Origin: an uncultured Flavobacteriaceae bacterium
GTDB taxonomy: Bacteria; Bacteroidota; Bacteroidia; Flavobacteriales; Flavobacteriaceae
DNA length: 33,415 bases
Assembly: GCA_905479835.1 (NCBI GenBank)
Contig: CAJQNZ010000036.1
Coordinates: 1-33,415, forward strand
Reading direction: 5' to 3'
Positions within the stretch are counted from its first letter, which is position 1. The number at the start of each line of letters is the position of its first letter. Below the pieces are notes generated by a model, which ran no database searches, was not told where the DNA came from, and saw only the letters and a list, made by a program, of their open reading frames with translations. Shown here piece after piece: positions 25,587 through 33,415 of the stretch. A program made the position numbers and the translations under genes.

Positions 25587-26408
25587 CTAAAGCTTTTGAT
25601 TAAACTTACTTTGTAAATCTTCCAATGTACTTTCCTTTTTTGGAGGGTTTAACCGTTCTTTTATTTGCTGTAACACTTTCTTTGTATACAAAGGAAAGTC
25701 TGCATTCTGAATCCAATTGAAATACCCTTTATCTTTATCTAAAACAGCACTTACTTTATGCCCTTTGTATTTTCCAAATGTAAAAATTTCTTGACCGTCA
25801 TCATCATACATAATAAAACCAGCCATATCTGCTCGTTTTTTATGCGTTGAAAATTCACTCAATTTAGACACATCATTTTCTAAATCTTCATAGGCGTCTA
25901 GTTGTGCCAATAATATCTCATATGTTGCCATTGTATCGGCTTCTGCAGAATGTGCATCTACCAATTCTTTATCACAATAAAATTTATATCCAGCACCAAG
26001 AGTTCTCTGTTCTTTTTTATGAAAAATAACTTGCACATCAATCGCAACTCTATCTTTCATGTCAAAATCTACTTCTGCTCTCAACATTTCTTCAGCCAAT
26101 AAAGGTATATCGAAACGATTGGAATTAAATCCAGCAAGATCACATCCTTCAATCATTTCACTTACCTTGAAAGCCAACTCATTAAAAGTAGGTTCTGTCA
26201 CCACTTTTTCATTGGTTATTCCATGAATGTCTGAGGCTTCCGTAGGAATCTCCATTTCTGGATTGACCAACCATGTTTTACTTTCTTTATTTCCGTTTGG
26301 TAGTATTTTTAAAATAGAAATTTCTACAATTCGATCTTTTGCAATGTTGATTCCTGTTGTTTCAAGATCAAAAAATACAATCGGTTTTTTTAAATTTAAT
26401 GAAGTCAT
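25587..26408 (-). CDS. DEDDh-family 3'-5' exonuclease (DnaQ-like)
   Basis: This 273-residue protein has an exonuclease domain at about 10-170. Exo I is VFFDLETTGI with Asp14 and Glu16, Exo II is AGFNSNRFDIPLL with Asp100, and Exo III is DAHSAEADTMAT with His153 and Asp158. These are the DEDDh metal ligands. The C-terminal part (about 195-250, FTFGKYKGHKVSAVLDKD and YFNWIQNADFP) matches the short domain often found after exonucleases in Bacteroidota. It probably trims DNA or RNA 3' ends in repair or proofreading; it is not the polymerase III epsilon subunit with certainty, as no DNA polymerase gene is adjacent. It is 92 bases downstream of the PPK2 gene on the same strand, so read-through from that operon is possible. 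Confidence 0.88.
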   Translation of the reverse strand: MTSLNLKKPIVFFDLETTGINIAKDRIVEISILKILPNGNKESKTWLVNPEMEIPTEASDIHGITNEKVVTEPTFNELAFKVSEMIEGCDLAGFNSNRFDIPLLAEEMLRAEVDFDMKDRVAIDVQVIFHKKEQRTLGAGYKFYCDKELVDAHSAEADTMATYEILLAQLDAYEDLENDVSKLSEFSTHKKRADMAGFIMYDDDGQEIFTFGKYKGHKVSAVLDKDKGYFNWIQNADFPLYTKKVLQQIKERLNPPKKESTLEDLQSKFNQKL

Positions 26409-26500
26409 TGATTTGTTTTAATTCTCTATAAAAATAGGAATTATTAATGGTACATAAATGTTAAATAATTGAGATTTATTGAGGAGTTTTTAACAGAAAA

Positions 26501-27352
26501 TTACTCATCATTCAACTCTTTTTTCCAATTCTCAATTTCTGCTTGATATTTGGCAGGCAACGTAGGTTCTTTTATATCTTCTCTAGATTTTAAAGCCTTA
26601 TATACTTCATTGGCTACGATTAATCTTGCAGTAGGTTTGTCGTCAGCAGGAACAATATACCATGGTGCATGCGCTTTGGATGTTCGATTGATTGCATCTT
26701 CATAGCAATATTGGTATTGATCCCATAATTTTCGTTCTTTTAAATCTCCTGCAGAAAATTTCCAATTTTTTTCTGGAATATCCAACCTTCGTAACAACCT
26801 CTTTTTTTGTTCTTCTTTTGACAAATTCAAAAAGAACTTTAATACAATCGTTCCATTTGCTACAATATGTTTTTCAAATTCATTTATTGAATCCATTCTT
26901 CCATGATAAAAAGCATCGTCACAGTCTGCAACACTTTTGACAGAAGGAATATTTTCTCCCATTATATATTCAGGATGCACACGAGTTACCAATACATTTT
27001 CATAATGAGTTCTATTAAATACACCTATTTTTCCTCGTTCTGGAAGTGCAATATAATGACGCCATATAAAATCATGCTTTAACTCTTGTTCTGTAGGTAC
27101 TTTAAAGCTGTAAACTACAACTCCTCGTGCATTTACATCTTTAAAAACTTCACGAATCAAACTATCTTTGCCAGATGTATCCATTCCTTGCAAGCAGATC
27201 AACATACTATATTTACCATGAGCATACATTGCGTCTTGACGTTTGCTTATTTTTTTTCTAAGTTTTTTTAATTTTTGTTCTGCATCTTCTACTACTTCTT
27301 TTGTAATTGAATTCTTCAGCGAAATAGGATTTGTTACTTTATAGGTATTCAT
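26501..27352 (-). CDS. Polyphosphate kinase 2 family protein (PPK2-type polyphosphate:nucleotide phosphotransferase)
   Basis: This 283-residue protein has a PPK2 P-loop kinase fold. Walker A is GMDTSGKDSLI (56-66) and Walker B-like is IGVFNRTHYENVLVTRVHPE (109-128). The lid segment near 190-215 contains RRLDIPEKNWKFSAGDLKER and the downstream Tyr/Arg residues. The FNRTHYE form recalls the PPK2-related group that uses polyphosphate to phosphorylate AMP or ADP (TIGR03709-like), but class cannot be fixed by eye. It would recycle nucleotides at low energy charge, or break down stored polyphosphate. It is the last gene of the ABC-MscS-NtrC operon, 11 bases after the regulator. Confidence 0.92.
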   Translation of the reverse strand: MNTYKVTNPISLKNSITKEVVEDAEQKLKKLRKKISKRQDAMYAHGKYSMLICLQGMDTSGKDSLIREVFKDVNARGVVVYSFKVPTEQELKHDFIWRHYIALPERGKIGVFNRTHYENVLVTRVHPEYIMGENIPSVKSVADCDDAFYHGRMDSINEFEKHIVANGTIVLKFFLNLSKEEQKKRLLRRLDIPEKNWKFSAGDLKERKLWDQYQYCYEDAINRTSKAHAPWYIVPADDKPTARLIVANEVYKALKSREDIKEPTLPAKYQAEIENWKKELNDE

Positions 27353-27363
27353 CTATTTTTTAT

Positions 27364-28527
27364 TTATTTACTTGCAAATAGTTTTATATCATTTTCTGAC
27401 ACTTTACTTTCTCCCAAAATTATCAACCGTTCAATAACATTTCTCAATTCTCTGATATTTCCTGTCCAATCATATTCTTGCAACAACTTAATTGCTTTAT
27501 TGGAAAATGATTTTACCGCTGTACCTTGTTCTTCTGCAATTTTGGAAGCAAAGAAATGAATCAATAATGGAATGTCATCTCGTCTATCATTTAATGACGG
27601 TACTTTAATTAAAATCACTGCCAATCGATGGTATAAATCTTCTCTGAAACGACCTTCTGCAATTTCTTTTTTCAAGTCTTTATTTGTTGCTGCAACAATC
27701 CTTACATCTACTTTAATATCCTTATCACTTCCTACTCTACTTATTCTACTTTCTTGTAATGCACGTAAAACTTTGGCTTGAGCCGAAAGACTCATATCAC
27801 CTATTTCATCAAGAAAAATAGTCCCTCCATTGGCTGCTTCAAATTTTCCTGCTCTGTCTTTATTTGCACCAGTAAAAGATCCTTTTACGTGACCAAACAA
27901 TTCACTCTCTATCAATTCTGACGGAATTGCTGCACAATTCACTTCAACCATTGGCGCCTTTGTTCTGTTACTTTTCTCGTGAAGCCAATGTGCAACCAAT
28001 TCTTTTCCTGTTCCATTTGGTCCAGTAATCAGAACGCGAGCATCGGTGGCGGCAACTTTTTCAATGATTTCTTTTATATGATTGATTGCTTTACTATTTC
28101 CAATCATCTCATATTTTTTACTTACCTTTTTCTTTAGCAATTTGTTTTCTACAACAAGTTCTTTACGGTCTAGCGCATTTCTTACCGTATTTAATAATCT
28201 ATTTAAATCTGGTGGTTTTGAAATATAGTCAAACGCTCCTAGACGCATAGTATTTACTGCAGTATCAAGATCACCATGCCCTGAAATCATGACAACTGGA
28301 ATTTCTGGTTTGATTTTTTTTATTTTTTCCAATACCTCTACACCATCCATTTTTGGCATTTTAATATCACATAATATTAAATCATAATCATCATTCATTA
28401 TTTTCTCTATACCTTCTAGGCCGTCTACAGCTTCTTTAACATCATACGTTTCATTCTCTTCTGAAATAATTTTGGTCAATACCCTACGTATTGCCGATTC
28501 ATCTTCTATGATTAATATTTTTGCCAT
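27364..28527 (-). CDS. Sigma-54 response regulator (NtrC type) lacking a DNA-binding domain
   Basis: This 387-residue protein has a receiver domain at 1-120 with the phospho-acceptor Asp54 (LILCDIKMPK) and the conserved Lys104. A linker precedes an AAA+ sigma-54 activator domain (about 140-380). It shows Walker A GPNGTGKE (169-176), the sigma-54 contact loop GSFTGA (216-221), Walker B TIFLDEIGD (236-244) and the GNIRELRNVIERL sensor-2 region (356-368). The protein ends at LFASK directly after the AAA+ C-terminal helices, so the usual Fis-type HTH is absent. It may activate sigma-54 RNA polymerase from solution or through a partner. No histidine kinase gene is in the window. It lies 11 bases before PPK2 and 36 after MscS. 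Confidence 0.92.
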   Translation of the reverse strand: MAKILIIEDESAIRRVLTKIISEENETYDVKEAVDGLEGIEKIMNDDYDLILCDIKMPKMDGVEVLEKIKKIKPEIPVVMISGHGDLDTAVNTMRLGAFDYISKPPDLNRLLNTVRNALDRKELVVENKLLKKKVSKKYEMIGNSKAINHIKEIIEKVAATDARVLITGPNGTGKELVAHWLHEKSNRTKAPMVEVNCAAIPSELIESELFGHVKGSFTGANKDRAGKFEAANGGTIFLDEIGDMSLSAQAKVLRALQESRISRVGSDKDIKVDVRIVAATNKDLKKEIAEGRFREDLYHRLAVILIKVPSLNDRRDDIPLLIHFFASKIAEEQGTAVKSFSNKAIKLLQEYDWTGNIRELRNVIERLIILGESKVSENDIKLFASK

Positions 28528-28563
28528 ATGTTTTCTAATTTAAATTGTTTTAATATTCATTTA

Positions 28564-29400
28564 TCAAATACTTTGCCCTTTTTGAATAATATGAATATCT
28601 CTTTGTGGAAATGGAATCTGAATTCCTTGCTCTCTAAACTTTTTATCAATTTCAAATCGAATTTCACTTTTAGGGATTGATGAAGCAAAACTATCATTTA
28701 ATGTAAAAATCAACTTAAATATTAACGCTGATTCACCAAAATCAGTAAATAAAACCATTGGAGCAGGATGCTGATATACTTTGGGATGTGACAATGCAAC
28801 TTCTGTCAAAATTTTTTTTATGAGTGTTGTATCACTTCCATAAGCAACTCCTACTTGAACATTTTCTCTAGTCTCTGTTCCATTTTGAGTCCAATTGTAT
28901 AAACTATTGGTCAGATAAAGATGATTAGGAATGACCAATACTTTATTATCAAATGTGACTGCTCTTGTAGTTCTTAATTTAATTTCTTCAACTCTACCTA
29001 CTTTTCCATCCAATTCAATAATATCTCCAACATGAACAGATTGATCTAATAGTATAAAAACTCCAGAAATAATATCTTGAAATAATGTCTGCAGTGCAAG
29101 ACCTACACCTATTAATAATGCTGCTGATGCGGCAAAAATTGCAGTAACATTAACTCCTCCTGTATGCAATGTCACAAGAAATATTATTAAATAAATAATC
29201 CATTTCACGTAACTGAAAAATGATATAAATATTACTTTGTCATTCTGAGGTAATTTTCTTGTGATTAATTTCCGAAACACTCTTAAGAATACTGATGTCA
29301 ATACCAAAGCAATTACTACTACAATAATAGCCTTAATTGAAATGTTTATATTTTCAGTAAAATAAAAAGTGTAATTTAAAAACTGATTTATCTTTTCCAT
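28564..29400 (-). CDS. MscS-family mechanosensitive channel
   Basis: This 278-residue channel has helices at about 23-44, 63-82 and a pore helix near 85-112 (AIFAASAALLIGVGLALQTLF, with the small-residue packing pattern). It continues with FQDIISGVFILLDQSVHVGD, the start of the beta domain. VEEIKLRTTRAVTFDNKVLV and a C-terminal IPFPQRDIHI strand are conserved cage parts. It differs clearly from the paralogue at 21165-21971. It has the operon position between an ABC permease (one base upstream) and the sigma-54 regulator, which suggests a role in an envelope or osmotic response controlled with these genes. Confidence 0.93.
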   Translation of the reverse strand: MEKINQFLNYTFYFTENINISIKAIIVVVIALVLTSVFLRVFRKLITRKLPQNDKVIFISFFSYVKWIIYLIIFLVTLHTGGVNVTAIFAASAALLIGVGLALQTLFQDIISGVFILLDQSVHVGDIIELDGKVGRVEEIKLRTTRAVTFDNKVLVIPNHLYLTNSLYNWTQNGTETRENVQVGVAYGSDTTLIKKILTEVALSHPKVYQHPAPMVLFTDFGESALIFKLIFTLNDSFASSIPKSEIRFEIDKKFREQGIQIPFPQRDIHIIQKGQSI

Positions 29401-29401
29401 A

Positions 29402-30718
29402 TTAATATTTTAACCATTTATACAATTCTTTATAACTAGGTTTTTTTCCATACATTAGAATTCCTACACGGTAAATCTTAGCGGCAAACCAAACAATTAA
29501 TAAAAAAGTCCCAATCAATAGTAATAATGAAATTACTATTTCCCACCAAGCAACTCCAAATGGAATCCGCATTAACATAACTATGGGAGAAGTGAAAGGA
29601 ATCATTGAAAAAATAGTCGCTACAGGTCCGTGAGGATCACTTATTACAGAAGCAAATCCTATATATACTCCAAGCATTAATGGAATAATTACTGGCAACA
29701 TAAACTGTTGTGTATCTGTTTCATTGTCTACTGCTGCTCCGATTGCTGCATAAATAGAACTATATAATAAATACCCTCCAATGAAATAAATTATAAAGGA
29801 GAAAAACATGGTTGCAATCGGCAAATTTTTTAATTCTTCAAATACAAGTTGAGCATCACTTTTTGCTATAGATTTCATTACTTCAGCCTCTTCAGTTGGA
29901 ACACTTACTCCTTGAACATTTAAGGTGTCAACTCCAAAAACAGAAGAAGCAACAACCATTACAATCAATAATAAAACTCCCCAAATTGTAAATTGTAACA
30001 ATCCAGCAAGAGCAGTACCAATAATTTTACCCATCATTAATTGAAATGGTTTCACTGACGAAATAATAACCTCAACAATTCGACTAGTTTTTTCTTCAAT
30101 CACACTCCGCATAACCATAGCACCATATATAATGATAAACATCATAATCATATATCCTCCAGCCATTCCTAAAACACTCTTTAAAGTATTCACGAGTTTT
30201 GAGGATTTTTCTCCTTCAAAATCTAATAACTTTATATCTGCATTTATTTTAGAATCATTTAACTTTTCAACATCAATTCCTAGTTGAGCCATTTTTACTT
30301 GCCTCAATCTTTCTTCAATTTTATTTTCTAATGAATTTATTACAACAATATTTGGAGATTTTTTTGAATAAAATTCAACATTTGAAGCAATATCTTTTAT
30401 ACTATCTTTTTTAGGGATATATAGTAAACCGAAATAATCACTTAGATCAACTTTAGTCTTAGCAACTTCATAATCATCCTCAGAAAAATTTAAATATTTC
30501 ACAGACTCTGTATCTTCAAAATCTTGATCTTCGAATAACTTTGACTCATCTAAGTATGCAATTATCCTTACATTTTCTTGATTTAATTTTCCTAAATAAC
30601 CAATAAAAGCACTCATTCCTATAACCAATAATGGACTTAAAATGGTCATCACTAGAAATGTTTTATTTCTTACTTTAGCAATAAACTCGCGATGTATTAT
30701 TAATTTTAATTTGCTCAT
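29402..30718 (-). CDS. ABC-2 type transporter permease (NatB-like)
   Basis: This 438-residue membrane protein has the ABC-2/NatB layout. The N-terminal amphipathic start (IHREFIAKVRNKTFLVMTIL) and first helix (about 19-40) are followed by a large extracytoplasmic domain (about 45-180). Five or six further helices run from about 190 to 420. The KTSRIVEVIISSVKPFQLMMGKIIG segment (about 207-231) is the coupling region typical of the family. It forms an exporter with the ATPase gene directly upstream (stop and start adjacent). Substrates of such exporters include sodium, drugs and lipids; none can be assigned here. Confidence 0.9.
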   Translation of the reverse strand: MSKLKLIIHREFIAKVRNKTFLVMTILSPLLVIGMSAFIGYLGKLNQENVRIIAYLDESKLFEDQDFEDTESVKYLNFSEDDYEVAKTKVDLSDYFGLLYIPKKDSIKDIASNVEFYSKKSPNIVVINSLENKIEERLRQVKMAQLGIDVEKLNDSKINADIKLLDFEGEKSSKLVNTLKSVLGMAGGYMIMMFIIIYGAMVMRSVIEEKTSRIVEVIISSVKPFQLMMGKIIGTALAGLLQFTIWGVLLLIVMVVASSVFGVDTLNVQGVSVPTEEAEVMKSIAKSDAQLVFEELKNLPIATMFFSFIIYFIGGYLLYSSIYAAIGAAVDNETDTQQFMLPVIIPLMLGVYIGFASVISDPHGPVATIFSMIPFTSPIVMLMRIPFGVAWWEIVISLLLLIGTFLLIVWFAAKIYRVGILMYGKKPSYKELYKWLKY

Positions 30719-31651
30719 CTATTTATTCTGATTTACGGCTTTTATAAAAATATCATTTGCATTGGGAATTTGTTCAGCAAAGTGTGCAATCTTACCTTTA
30801 GTTGAAAGGTAATTCAACAAGTCATTGGAAGAAGTACCCTCTTCGAGTTTTATCTTTAAAGCTAGATCGTTTCCTAATGTATTGATGGTAGTTTCAGAAA
30901 CCTGAAACTTAGAAGATATTTCAGCTTTAACATCAATATTCCGGTTATTGGTATCCAAAGCAATGTCAAATGTATTCGTTCTAAAATCACGTTTAATATC
31001 ACTTAATTTTCCATCTAAAATTTTATTAGACTTGTCAATTAAAGCAATATATTCACATAGTTCTTCAACAGACTCCATACGATGTGTAGAAAAAATCACC
31101 GTTGCACCTTCATCTCTTAATTGTAAGATTTCGTCTTTAATTAAATTGGCATTTATTGGATCAAAACCACTAAAAGGTTCGTCAAAAATCAACAATTTTG
31201 GCTGATGCATTACCGTTACAATAAATTGTATTTTTTGCGCCATCCCTTTTGAAAGTTCCTGTACCTTTTTATTCCACCAATCTCCTATTTCAAATTTTTC
31301 AAACCAATATTTCAATCTCTTTTTTGCATCAGATTTTGACAACCCTTTCAATTGAGCAAGATAAAGTGCCTGCTCTCCTACTTTCATACTTTTATACAAC
31401 CCTCTTTCTTCTGGCAAATATCCTATTTGTTGAACATGATCTGGTTTTAATTCTTCTCCATCTAAGTAGATTTTTCCATGATCAGGAAGCGTAATTTGAT
31501 TAATTATTCTAATTAATGTTGTCTTTCCCGCACCATTCGGACCTAGTAATCCGAATATACTACCTCTTGGAACAGCTATAGACACTTTATTTAATGCTGT
31601 ATAATCTCCATAACTTTTAACAATATTTTCAGCAACTAATAAATCACTCAT
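30719..31651 (-). CDS. ABC transporter ATP-binding protein (NatA-like)
   Basis: This 310-residue ATPase has Walker A GPNGAGKTT (37-45), a Q-loop segment IGYLPEERGLY (76-86), the signature LSKGM (133-137, in place of LSGGQ), Walker B LLIFDEPFSGFDP (153-165) and the H-loop STHRMES (about 189-195). The C-terminal ~90 residues form the extra domain common to NatA/CcmA-like exporters. It energises the permease encoded directly downstream. It is first in the five-gene minus-strand operon; TATCTTTG at 31670-31677 fits the promoter consensus. The 3' neighbours MscS, sigma-54 activator and PPK2 suggest a stress-response unit. Confidence 0.93.
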   Translation of the reverse strand: MSDLLVAENIVKSYGDYTALNKVSIAVPRGSIFGLLGPNGAGKTTLIRIINQITLPDHGKIYLDGEELKPDHVQQIGYLPEERGLYKSMKVGEQALYLAQLKGLSKSDAKKRLKYWFEKFEIGDWWNKKVQELSKGMAQKIQFIVTVMHQPKLLIFDEPFSGFDPINANLIKDEILQLRDEGATVIFSTHRMESVEELCEYIALIDKSNKILDGKLSDIKRDFRTNTFDIALDTNNRNIDVKAEISSKFQVSETTINTLGNDLALKIKLEEGTSSNDLLNYLSTKGKIAHFAEQIPNANDIFIKAVNQNK

Positions 31652-31669
31652 CTAATATAAACGTTTTTT

Positions 31670-31677
31670 CAAAGATA
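31670..31677 (-). promoter_or_regulatory. Putative -7 promoter element of the ABC-MscS-NtrC-PPK2 operon
   Basis: On the minus strand this reads TATCTTTG, an exact TAnnTTTG match about 19 bases ahead of the ATPase start. It fits a leader of about 12 bases. Confidence 0.5.
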
Positions 31678-31732
31678 CATTTTTGCAATAAACCTTCCAC
31701 TCTATTCATTTATATTTAAGAAATATTTAAAT

Positions 31733-31790
31733 AATTTACTATGCACGCATAACTTTTTTGCAATTTACTATGCGCGCATAACATTTTTTT
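31733..31790. promoter_or_regulatory. Tandem operator: two 29-base repeats with palindromic cores
   Basis: Two directly adjacent 29-base copies (31733-31761 and 31762-31790) agree at 25 of 29 positions. Each holds a palindromic core: TATGCACGCATA (31740-31751, central pair imperfect) and TATGCGCGCATA (31769-31780, perfect). They lie just upstream of the MarR gene and overlap the region where the -33 box would be. A MarR dimer is the natural binder, giving autoregulation of the beta-oxidation operon and perhaps influence on the divergent ABC operon. Confidence 0.75.
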
Positions 31791-31791
31791 A

Positions 31792-31799
31792 TATATTTG
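31792..31799 (+). promoter_or_regulatory. Putative -7 promoter element of MarR operon
   Basis: TATATTTG matches TAnnTTTG exactly and ends only four bases before the MarR ATG. Transcription would therefore begin at or next to the start codon, giving a leaderless or nearly leaderless mRNA. Confidence 0.55.
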
Positions 31800-31803
31800 A
31801 GGA

Positions 31804-32259
31804 ATGTTAAAAGAAAGAACTATAGATCATCACCTTCGAGCAACTTGGCAAGCAGTTGCTAAAATGTATAACGAACAAGCATCCAAGCATGATAGCACGA
31901 TGGCTGCAGCATTCGTATTATTAAGTATTGACTTTGAAAATGGTTCTCCTTCAACTTCATTAGGTCCTCAGATGGGAATGGAATCAACTAGTCTATCAAG
32001 AATCTTGAAGAGCATGGAAGATAAAGGAGTAATTTATAGAGAGAAAAACCCTGAAGACGGTAGAAGCGTTCTTATAAAATTGACAAAATACGGTATAGAA
32101 AAACGTGCAATATCCAAAGAAACTGTATTGCAGTTTAATGATGCTGTCCGTGCTAATGTCTCAGAAGAAAAAATAAATAACTTCTTCGAAGTTACAGATA
32201 TAATAAATAAACTAATTAACAAAAAAGTTATTTTCAAGCCTGAAAATAGCGTTGCTTAA
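31804..32259 (+). CDS. MarR family transcriptional regulator
   Basis: This 151-residue winged-helix protein has dimerisation helices at about 8-45 (TIDHHLRATWQAVAKMYNEQ) and the recognition region MGMESTSLSRILKSMEDKG (58-76), with the wing at 80-95 containing NPEDGRSVLIKLT. The sequence type is one found next to beta-oxidation genes in Bacteroidota. Here it is followed after 11 bases by a 3-hydroxyacyl-CoA dehydrogenase gene. It probably represses the operon by binding the palindromic sites at 31733-31790, with an acyl-CoA as possible inducer; this is inference. The N-terminal MLKERTIDHHL is close to homologues I recall, so the start is likely right. Confidence 0.9.
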   Translation: MLKERTIDHHLRATWQAVAKMYNEQASKHDSTMAAAFVLLSIDFENGSPSTSLGPQMGMESTSLSRILKSMEDKGVIYREKNPEDGRSVLIKLTKYGIEKRAISKETVLQFNDAVRANVSEEKINNFFEVTDIINKLINKKVIFKPENSVA

Positions 32260-32270
32260 CATATTATAGA

Positions 32271-33415
32271 ATGAAACGAAATATAAAGAAAATTGCAATT
32301 ATTGGTTCCGGAATTATGGGGAGCGGAATTGCTTGCCATTTCGCCAACATTGGTGTGGATGTTTTATTATTGGATATAGTTCCAAGAGAATTAAACGATA
32401 AAGAAAAGGCTAAAGGACTTACTCTTGAAGACAAAGTAGTAAGAAATAGATTGGTAAATGATGCTTTAACAGCATCTTTAAAATCAAAACCTTCACCTAT
32501 ATATCATCAAAAGTTTGCCAGTAGAATTACTACAGGTAATCTTGATGATGATATTGCTAAGGTAAAAGATGTTGATTGGATCATGGAAGTTGTTGTTGAA
32601 AGACTTGACATCAAACAACAAGTTTTTGAAAAATTAGAAAAACATAGAACTCCTGGAACATTGATAACTTCAAACACTTCAGGAATTCCTATTAAGTTTA
32701 TGAACGAAGGAAGAAGTGAAGATTTTCAACAGCATTTTGCTGTAACTCACTTTTTTAATCCACCGAGATACTTAAAGTTATTTGAAGTAGTTCCTGGACC
32801 AAAATGCAAACAAGATGTTACAGATTTCTTAATGAATTACGGAGATAAATTTTTAGGCAAAACTTCCGTTTTAGCAAAAGATACTCCTGCTTTCATTGGT
32901 AACAGAATTGGAATTTTTGGTATCATGAATCTATTTCATGTTGTAAAAGAAATGGGATTAACAATCGAAGAAGTAGATAAATTGACTGGACCAGTTATTG
33001 GTCGTCCAAAATCTGCAACCTTTAGAACTATTGATGTTGTAGGTTTAGACACTTTGGTTCATACGGCAAATGGTGTAAAGGACAACTGTCCTGAAGATGA
33101 AATGAGAGAACAATTTGTAATTCCTGATTTTGTAAATCACATGATGGAAAACAAAATGTTAGGAAGTAAAACCAAACAAGGTTTTTATAAAATGACAAAA
33201 GATGCTAATGGTAAAAGAAATATATTATCATTAGATTTAGATACATTAGAATATAGAGAAAAGAAACGTGCAAAATTCGCAACATTAGAATTAACAAAAA
33301 CTATAGACAAAGTAGTTGATCGTTTCAAAGTTTTAGTGTCAGGAAAAGATAAAGCTGGTGAATTCTACAGAAAGAGTTTTGCAGCAATGTTTGCTTATGT
33401 TCAAAATAGAATTCC
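32271..33415 (+). CDS. 3-hydroxyacyl-CoA dehydrogenase (FadB-like), 3' end cut by window
   Basis: 381 codons are visible and the frame is still open at the window edge. The NAD-binding Rossmann start is KIAIIGSGIMGSGIACHFAN (7-26, GSGIMG loop). Conserved dehydrogenase segments follow: MEVVVERLDIKQQVFEKLE, SNTSGIPI, THFFNPPRYLKLFEVVPGP (catalytic His region) and DTPAFIGNRIG. The later GRPKSATFRTIDVVGLDTL matches the C-terminal dehydrogenase domain. It oxidises 3-hydroxyacyl-CoA with NAD in fatty-acid beta-oxidation. The Bacteroidota version usually continues into an enoyl-CoA hydratase domain of about 800 residues in total, which would lie beyond the window. It is 11 bases after the MarR gene in the same operon. 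Confidence 0.93.
   Translation, partial: MKRNIKKIAIIGSGIMGSGIACHFANIGVDVLLLDIVPRELNDKEKAKGLTLEDKVVRNRLVNDALTASLKSKPSPIYHQKFASRITTGNLDDDIAKVKDVDWIMEVVVERLDIKQQVFEKLEKHRTPGTLITSNTSGIPIKFMNEGRSEDFQQHFAVTHFFNPPRYLKLFEVVPGPKCKQDVTDFLMNYGDKFLGKTSVLAKDTPAFIGNRIGIFGIMNLFHVVKEMGLTIEEVDKLTGPVIGRPKSATFRTIDVVGLDTLVHTANGVKDNCPEDEMREQFVIPDFVNHMMENKMLGSKTKQGFYKMTKDANGKRNILSLDLDTLEYREKKRAKFATLELTKTIDKVVDRFKVLVSGKDKAGEFYRKSFAAMFAYVQNRI

Overview
The window is AT-rich bacterial DNA that reads as a Flavobacteriaceae chromosome (Bacteroidota). The signs are three tandem proteins with type IX secretion (T9SS) type B C-terminal sorting domains, DUF4834 and YfhO-type proteins, a membrane-anchored TPR-AraC regulator, a GH3/beta-lactamase fusion, and repeated matches to the Bacteroidota promoter element TAnnTTTG just upstream of genes. 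I cannot name the genus. I see no tRNA, rRNA, CRISPR array, transposase or phage gene. Both ends cut genes: the left end cuts a T9SS protein, and the right end cuts a 3-hydroxyacyl-CoA dehydrogenase.

Layout. (1) 3-6223 (+): the tail of one and the whole of two secreted surface proteins. Each complete one has a signal peptide, a propeller-like domain, Ig/PKD-like and acidic modules, and a type B sorting domain. (2) 10676-6231 (-): a compact glycan operon of methyltransferase, two GT4 glycosyltransferases and a Wzx-type flippase, convergent with region 1. (3) 10677-10967: a divergent intergenic region with a strong hairpin terminator and an extra minus-strand promoter match, which may mark a small RNA. 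(4) 10968-12641 (+): a TPR/transmembrane/AraC sensor-regulator, overlapping tail to tail with a YfhO membrane protein (12638-15058, -). Upstream of YfhO lie a small ORF broken by an in-frame TGA and a DUF4834 gene. (5) 15637-18393 and on to 19034 (+): an operon of outer-membrane transporter-like protein, GNAT-like protein, RsmE and a DUF4159 protein. Then come a BASS-family transporter with a PlsC-like acyltransferase, and an MscS channel ending in a clear terminator at 21994-22023. (6) 26408-22024 (-): a DEDDh exonuclease, a conserved hypothetical protein and a GH3-beta-lactamase lipid-wall/peptidoglycan-type hydrolase, with a structured repeat-like element between the first two. (7) 31651-26501 (-): a tight operon of ABC ATPase, ABC-2 permease, MscS channel, sigma-54 activator without a DNA-binding domain, and PPK2 polyphosphate kinase. 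(8) 31804-33415 (+): a MarR regulator under two tandem palindromic operators, followed by a FadB-type dehydrogenase, which is the start of a fatty-acid beta-oxidation operon.

Most content is typical flavobacterial core or near-core. The parts most worth a second look are the terminator-bounded orphan transcript (10752-10870), the interrupted small ORF and perfect hairpin between DUF4834 and YfhO (15097-15246), the envelope-stress-like operon with a DNA-binding-less sigma-54 activator (26501-31651), and the tandem operator array with an apparently leaderless start in front of the MarR gene. No wholly new system is evident from sequence reading alone.
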